From assembly GCA_030831135.1 (NCBI GenBank), contig JAURLR010000229.1:1-10649 (forward strand): 10,649 bases of DNA. The letters are read 5' to 3'. The notes beneath the pieces are model-generated. The model did not search any database, had not been told where the DNA came from, and saw nothing but the letters and a program-made list of their open reading frames with translations. Shown here piece by piece: positions 7,348-10,649 of the stretch. Source of the DNA: Alphaproteobacteria bacterium (GTDB taxonomy: Bacteria > Pseudomonadota > Alphaproteobacteria > UBA6615). The translations under genes were made by a program, and so were the position numbers. Each line of letters starts with the position of its first letter. The stretch's first letter is position 1.

Positions 7348-9702
7348 TTATTCGGCGGCCTTTCGTGCGCCACCCTTCGGTTTGCCCGCCGGTTTGGCCC
7401 GGGCATCGTTTTCGCGATGCATGGATTCATGTGCGGCGAAGGCCGAGGCATTCACGAGTTCACTGACCGTCGAATTCATATGTACGATCTCCACCGGCTT
7501 TTCGAGACCCATGAGGATGGGTCCGAGCACGGTGCCGACAGCGAGCGATTCCAGCATGCGCGAGGCGATATGGGCGGAATGCAGTCCGGGCATGATCAGC
7601 ACATTGGCCGGACCGGTCAGCCGGGAGAACGGGTAGTAGCGTTCGCGCAGCGCGGCATCGAGCGCCACATCGGGTGTCATCTCACCTTCATATTCGAAAT
7701 CGGCACCGCCACGTTCATCAAGCAGGCGTACCGCTTCGCGTGAACGCTCGGTCAGGTCGACCGGCGGGTTGCCGAAATTGGAATAGCTCAGGAAGGCCAC
7801 CCGGGGTTCGACACCCATCTGGCGGGCTTTGGCAGCAGCCTGGGTGGCGATATCGACCATCACTTCGGGGCTTGGACGTTCGTGAACGGAGACATCGGCG
7901 ATGAACAATGTCCGGTTCCGCATCGCATGGACCGACAGGCCGAAAATCTGCTCGTTCGGTTTTGCGTCGAAGACGCGGCGGACATCCTTGAGGCAGGTAT
8001 AGAACCGTCGGGTCAGGCCGGTGACCATCGCATCGGCATCTCCCATTGCGACCATGCAACCGGCAAAGACATTCCGGTTCTGGTTCACGACCCGGGCGCA
8101 ATCGCGATACATCATGCCGTGGCGTTGCATGCGTTCGTAGAGGAAGTCGATATAGCGTTCGCGATCTTCGGCCAGTGCGGCGTTGTGGATGCGCAGCTCT
8201 CCGGCATTGGTCAGGCCAAGCTCTTCGATCTTCCGTTTCACCACATCCTCACGGCCGATCAGGATCGGCTCGCCGAGGCCCTGATTGCGGTAGGAAATCG
8301 CGGCCCGGATGACGCGTTCGGATTCGCCCTCTGCAAAGACGACCCGCCGCGGGCTTGTGCGGACTGCTTCGAGCGTGGCCTCGATGACAGAGGCTGTCGG
8401 GTTGAGACGCTGCCCGAGGATCTTGCGGTACTCATCCATATCCTTGATCGGCTGGCGGGCCACACCCGTATCCATCGCCGCTTGCGCGATCCGCGGCGGG
8501 ATGCGCTCGATCAGGCGTGGGTCGAAGGGCACGGGAATGATGTATTCCGGCCCATAGGTCAGCTGTTCACCGGCATAGGCGGCGGCCACCTCATCGGGTA
8601 CATCCTCGCGGGCCAGTTCGGCCAATGCTTCGGCGCAGGCGATCTTCATTTCGTCATTGATGGTCGTCGCCCGCACATCAAGGGCGCCCCGGAAGATATA
8701 TGGAAAGCCCAGAACATTGTTGACCTGGTTCGGGTAGTCCGAACGGCCCGTCGCGATAATCGCATCATCGCGAACAGAGCGAACGTCTTCGGGCGTGATC
8801 TCCGGATCGGGGTTGGCCATGGCGAAGATGATGGGTTTGGGGGCCATCGACTTGACCATCTTCTTCGTCACCGACCCGGCAACCGACAATCCGAAGAACA
8901 CGTCCGCGCCTACCATGGCGTCTTCCAGGGATCGCGCCTTGGTCTTGACGGCGTGGGCAGACTTCCACTGGTTCATCCCGTCGGTCCGGCCCTGATAGAT
9001 GACGCCCCGGCTGTCACACAGGATCGCCTGGTTGTGGGGCAGGCCCATGGCCTTCATCAGTTCGATACAGGCGATCGAGGCCGCACCTGCCCCGTTGACC
9101 ACGATCTTGAGGTCCTTGATGTCGCGGCCGGTCAGATGCATGGCGTTGATCATGCCCGCCAGCGAGACGATGGCCGTGCCGTGCTGATCATCATGGAAAA
9201 CCGGGATATCCATGTGTTCGCGCAGGCGTTGCTCGATGATGAAACATTCCGGCGCCTTGATATCCTCCAGATTGATGCCGCCGAATGTCGGCCCCAGGAA
9301 ACGCACGCAATTGACCACCTCGTCGACATCTTCGCTGTCGACTTCCAGATCCATGGCGTCGATATCGGCAAAGCGCTTGAACAGGACCGACTTGCCTTCC
9401 ATCACCGGCTTGGAGGCCAGCGCGCCGATATTGCCCAGTCCGAGAACGGCGGTTCCGTTGGAGACCACCGCCACAAGATTTCCCCGCGCGGTATAATCGT
9501 AAGCCTTGTTGGGATCGGCATGGATTTCCACACAAGGGGCGGCCACGCCGGGCGAATAGGCAAGCGACAGATCCCGCTGGGTCGTCAACGGTTTGGTCGC
9601 GGTGATCTCGATCTTGCCGGGCTTGCCGGTGCGGTGCATTTCCAGGGAATCGAGGTCCAGCTGGGACATCTTTTTCTCACCGGTTTTCGTGCTGTCTGCC
9701 AT
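7348..9702 (-). CDS. maeB: NADP-type malic enzyme with C-terminal phosphotransacetylase-like domain (MaeB)
   Basis: Catalyses oxidative decarboxylation of malate to pyruvate and CO2, most likely with NADP; it is cytoplasmic. With the ATG at 9700-9702 it has 784 residues, slightly above the usual 750-770. The malic domain shows catalytic Y49 ([10 protein letters not shown]), catalytic K104 (KPVMEGK), metal ligands E146/D147 and D171/D172 ([10 protein letters not shown]), and the nucleotide-binding loop GAGAAS at 204-209. From about residue 449 to 755 it resembles phosphotransacetylase, but the active-site region reads [10 protein letters not shown] instead of the Ser-Thr-rich loop of true Pta enzymes. 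It is therefore probably a regulatory, acetyl-CoA-sensing domain, as known for MaeB. A basic Lys/Ala/Gly-rich tail ends the protein. An ATG at 9667-9669 is a credible alternative start (GGTGAG 6 bases before it). A longer reading to 9777 would begin with TTG and lacks support. Confidence 0.95.
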   Translation of the reverse strand: MADSTKTGEKKMSQLDLDSLEMHRTGKPGKIEITATKPLTTQRDLSLAYSPGVAAPCVEIHADPNKAYDYTARGNLVAVVSNGTAVLGLGNIGALASKPVMEGKSVLFKRFADIDAMDLEVDSEDVDEVVNCVRFLGPTFGGINLEDIKAPECFIIEQRLREHMDIPVFHDDQHGTAIVSLAGMINAMHLTGRDIKDLKIVVNGAGAASIACIELMKAMGLPHNQAILCDSRGVIYQGRTDGMNQWKSAHAVKTKARSLEDAMVGADVFFGLSVAGSVTKKMVKSMAPKPIIFAMANPDPEITPEDVRSVRDDAIIATGRSDYPNQVNNVLGFPYIFRGALDVRATTINDEMKIACAEALAELAREDVPDEVAAAYAGEQLTYGPEYIIPVPFDPRLIERIPPRIAQAAMDTGVARQPIKDMDEYRKILGQRLNPTASVIEATLEAVRTSPRRVVFAEGESERVIRAAISYRNQGLGEPILIGREDVVKRKIEELGLTNAGELRIHNAALAEDRERYIDFLYERMQRHGMMYRDCARVVNQNRNVFAGCMVAMGDADAMVTGLTRRFYTCLKDVRRVFDAKPNEQIFGLSVHAMRNRTLFIADVSVHERPSPEVMVDIATQAAAKARQMGVEPRVAFLSYSNFGNPPVDLTERSREAVRLLDERGGADFEYEGEMTPDVALDAALRERYYPFSRLTGPANVLIMPGLHSAHIASRMLESLAVGTVLGPILMGLEKPVEIVHMNSTVSELVNASAFAAHESMHRENDARAKPAGKPKGGARKAAE

Positions 9703-9882
9703 GGGATATGCCTGTTTTCTGGTCGGCCAAAGGGTTTCCTGAAAATGAGCGTGGCCCTTCTGGCCCGCGTGCGTCAACCCGGGCGTGGCGCCGGGTGTGC
9801 GGATTGCGGCAGGTCTTGGGAACGGGATGCGCGTGAAGGGTTCCGAAGGCTTCGCTGCGGGCGTATATGATGGGGGTTCGCC
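9703..9882. promoter_or_regulatory. Divergent maeB/mutS intergenic region
   Basis: This 180-base region lies between two genes read in opposite directions, so it should hold a promoter for each. No strong sigma-70 pair is recognisable. On the plus strand, TATATG at 9864-9869 resembles a -10 element with a poor -35 (TTCCGA) 17 bases upstream, but it would leave almost no leader before the mutS ATG. On the minus strand a TTGACG (9774-9779) could be a -35 for maeB, without a good partner. No Pho box is seen. Assignment rests on gene orientation only. Confidence 0.35.
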
Positions 9883-10649
9883 ATGTCTGTCACGACCCCC
9901 GCATCACCCCCCACAGATCCGCCCGCAGCGGCCGGCTCGCCGATGTTGGCCCAATGGCATGCCGCCAAGGCCGAGTATCCCGACTGTCTGCTGTTCTTCC
10001 GGATGGGGGATTTCTATGAATTGTTCTTCGAGGATGCCGTGGCCGCAGCGGCGTCCCTCGATATTGCGCTGACCAAGCGCGGCCAGCACGAGGGGGAGCC
10101 AGTGCCCATGGCCGGGGTGCCCGTCCATGCCGCCGAGCAGTATTTGCCCCGTCTGATCCGGGCCGGGCATCGGGTTGCTGTCTGCGAGCAGATGGAAAAT
10201 CCCGCCGAAGCGAAGAAACGCGGGTCGAAATCGATTGTCCGCCGGGCGGTTGTCCGGGTGATCACGCCGGGCACACTGAGCGAGGACACGCTGCTTGATT
10301 CGCGGCGCCACAATTATCTGGCCGCCTGCGCCGAGGTGCGGGGCGAGATGGGTCTCGCATGGCTCGACATGTCGACCGGTGAAGTCTGGATGCAACCCCT
10401 GCCGAAATCCGGTGGCGTCGGGATGCTCGCGGCGGCCCTCGCGCGCATTGCACCGGGAGAGCTTCTCCTGCCGGACACATTTCTGGCACGGGAAGACATG
10501 GCGGGGCTGGTTTCGGATATGGACGACGTGCTCACCCCGCTGCCGGGCACACCCCTGTGGGACGATGCGAAGCGCGAGGGCCGGGTGTCCGACAGTGTCT
10601 GCCCTGGTCCCTGGGGGGGGGACAATGGCGGCAAGCTCTTGCTGAAAAA
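9883..10649 (+). CDS. mutS: MutS, DNA mismatch repair protein, N-terminal part (runs off the right edge)
   Basis: MutS recognises mismatches and small loops in DNA and starts mismatch repair. The 255 codons present cover the mismatch-binding domain and the start of the connector domain. A Pro/Ala-rich leader of about 20 residues precedes the conserved [14 protein letters not shown]. The mismatch-reading Phe-x-Glu is intact (F44, E46 in [13 protein letters not shown]), followed by [19 protein letters not shown] and [23 protein letters not shown] at 127-135 and [12 protein letters not shown] at 157-168 are also typical. The ATG at 9883 has a GGGGG 6 bases before it. The full protein would be about 850-900 residues, so the ATPase domain is outside. 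After PLW (224-226, ending at 10560) the translation no longer resembles MutS and includes a run of nine G. I suspect sequence error or a local frameshift there, although the frame stays open to the end. Confidence 0.95.
   Translation, partial: MSVTTPASPPTDPPAAAGSPMLAQWHAAKAEYPDCLLFFRMGDFYELFFEDAVAAAASLDIALTKRGQHEGEPVPMAGVPVHAAEQYLPRLIRAGHRVAVCEQMENPAEAKKRGSKSIVRRAVVRVITPGTLSEDTLLDSRRHNYLAACAEVRGEMGLAWLDMSTGEVWMQPLPKSGGVGMLAAALARIAPGELLLPDTFLAREDMAGLVSDMDDVLTPLPGTPLWDDAKREGRVSDSVCPGPWGGDNGGKLLLK

Noticed and set aside
9703..9777. Extension of maeB to an upstream TTG at 9777
   Set aside because: It would add 25 residues without family similarity, with a rare start codon and no clear ribosome-binding site. 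It would also consume much of the divergent promoter region.
7882..9870. A 662-codon open frame on the plus strand, antisense to maeB
   Set aside because: It lies fully opposite a well-supported enzyme gene and has a His/Arg/Asp/Gly-heavy composition typical of antisense frames in high-GC DNA. It shows no recognisable domain and no ribosome-binding sequence that I could support.
9785..10072. Plus-strand open frame overlapping the beginning of mutS in another frame
   Set aside because: The mutS frame starting at 9883 has strong family similarity over more than 200 residues; this one has none.
1..10649. CRISPR arrays, tRNA or rRNA genes, insertion sequences, phage or defence genes
   Set aside because: None was seen: no spaced repeats, no transposase-like frame, no RNA gene signature. 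The window is almost fully occupied by conserved core genes with consistent base composition.

Overview
The window is a chromosomal segment from a high-GC alphaproteobacterium. It carries a complete phosphate-starvation locus in the order phoR - pstS - pstC - pstA - pstB - phoU - phoB, all read on the minus strand. That gene order, the enlarged PstA and PstC permeases, and protein similarity that looks most like Caulobacter/Rhizobium-type relatives point to Alphaproteobacteria. I cannot place it to order or genus from this sequence.

Layout from right to left, which is the direction of transcription of most genes: mutS (plus strand, 9883 to the right edge, partial) diverges from maeB (minus, 9702-7348), a malic enzyme carrying a C-terminal phosphotransacetylase-like domain. 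Next come phoR (7252-5861, sensor kinase), a 201-base gap with a clear three-unit PhoB-binding site (5776-5804), and pstS (5659-4649, periplasmic phosphate-binding protein, GTG start). A strong hairpin followed by a T-tract lies at 4590-4642. It is followed by pstC (4543-3161), pstA (3168-1852), pstB (1850-1002), phoU (962-252) and the first 71 codons of phoB (215 to the left edge).

The genes form one circuit. PstS captures phosphate in the periplasm, PstC/PstA form the inner-membrane channel and PstB powers import. PhoU links transporter activity to the kinase PhoR, which phosphorylates PhoB, and PhoB binds the Pho box ahead of pstS. The only good Pho box seen is upstream of pstS, so pstSCAB-phoU-phoB is probably one autoregulated transcript. 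The hairpin after pstS probably allows excess PstS over the membrane and regulatory subunits. phoR sits 95 bases behind maeB with no terminator visible between them.

I see no mobile element, CRISPR array, tRNA, rRNA or defence system, and no gene-free stretch longer than 201 bases. The content is largely conventional housekeeping and Pho regulon. The points most worth checking are the architecture of the Pho box, the pstS/pstC attenuator-like hairpin, and the anomalous, G-run-containing end of the mutS reading frame at the right edge of the window.
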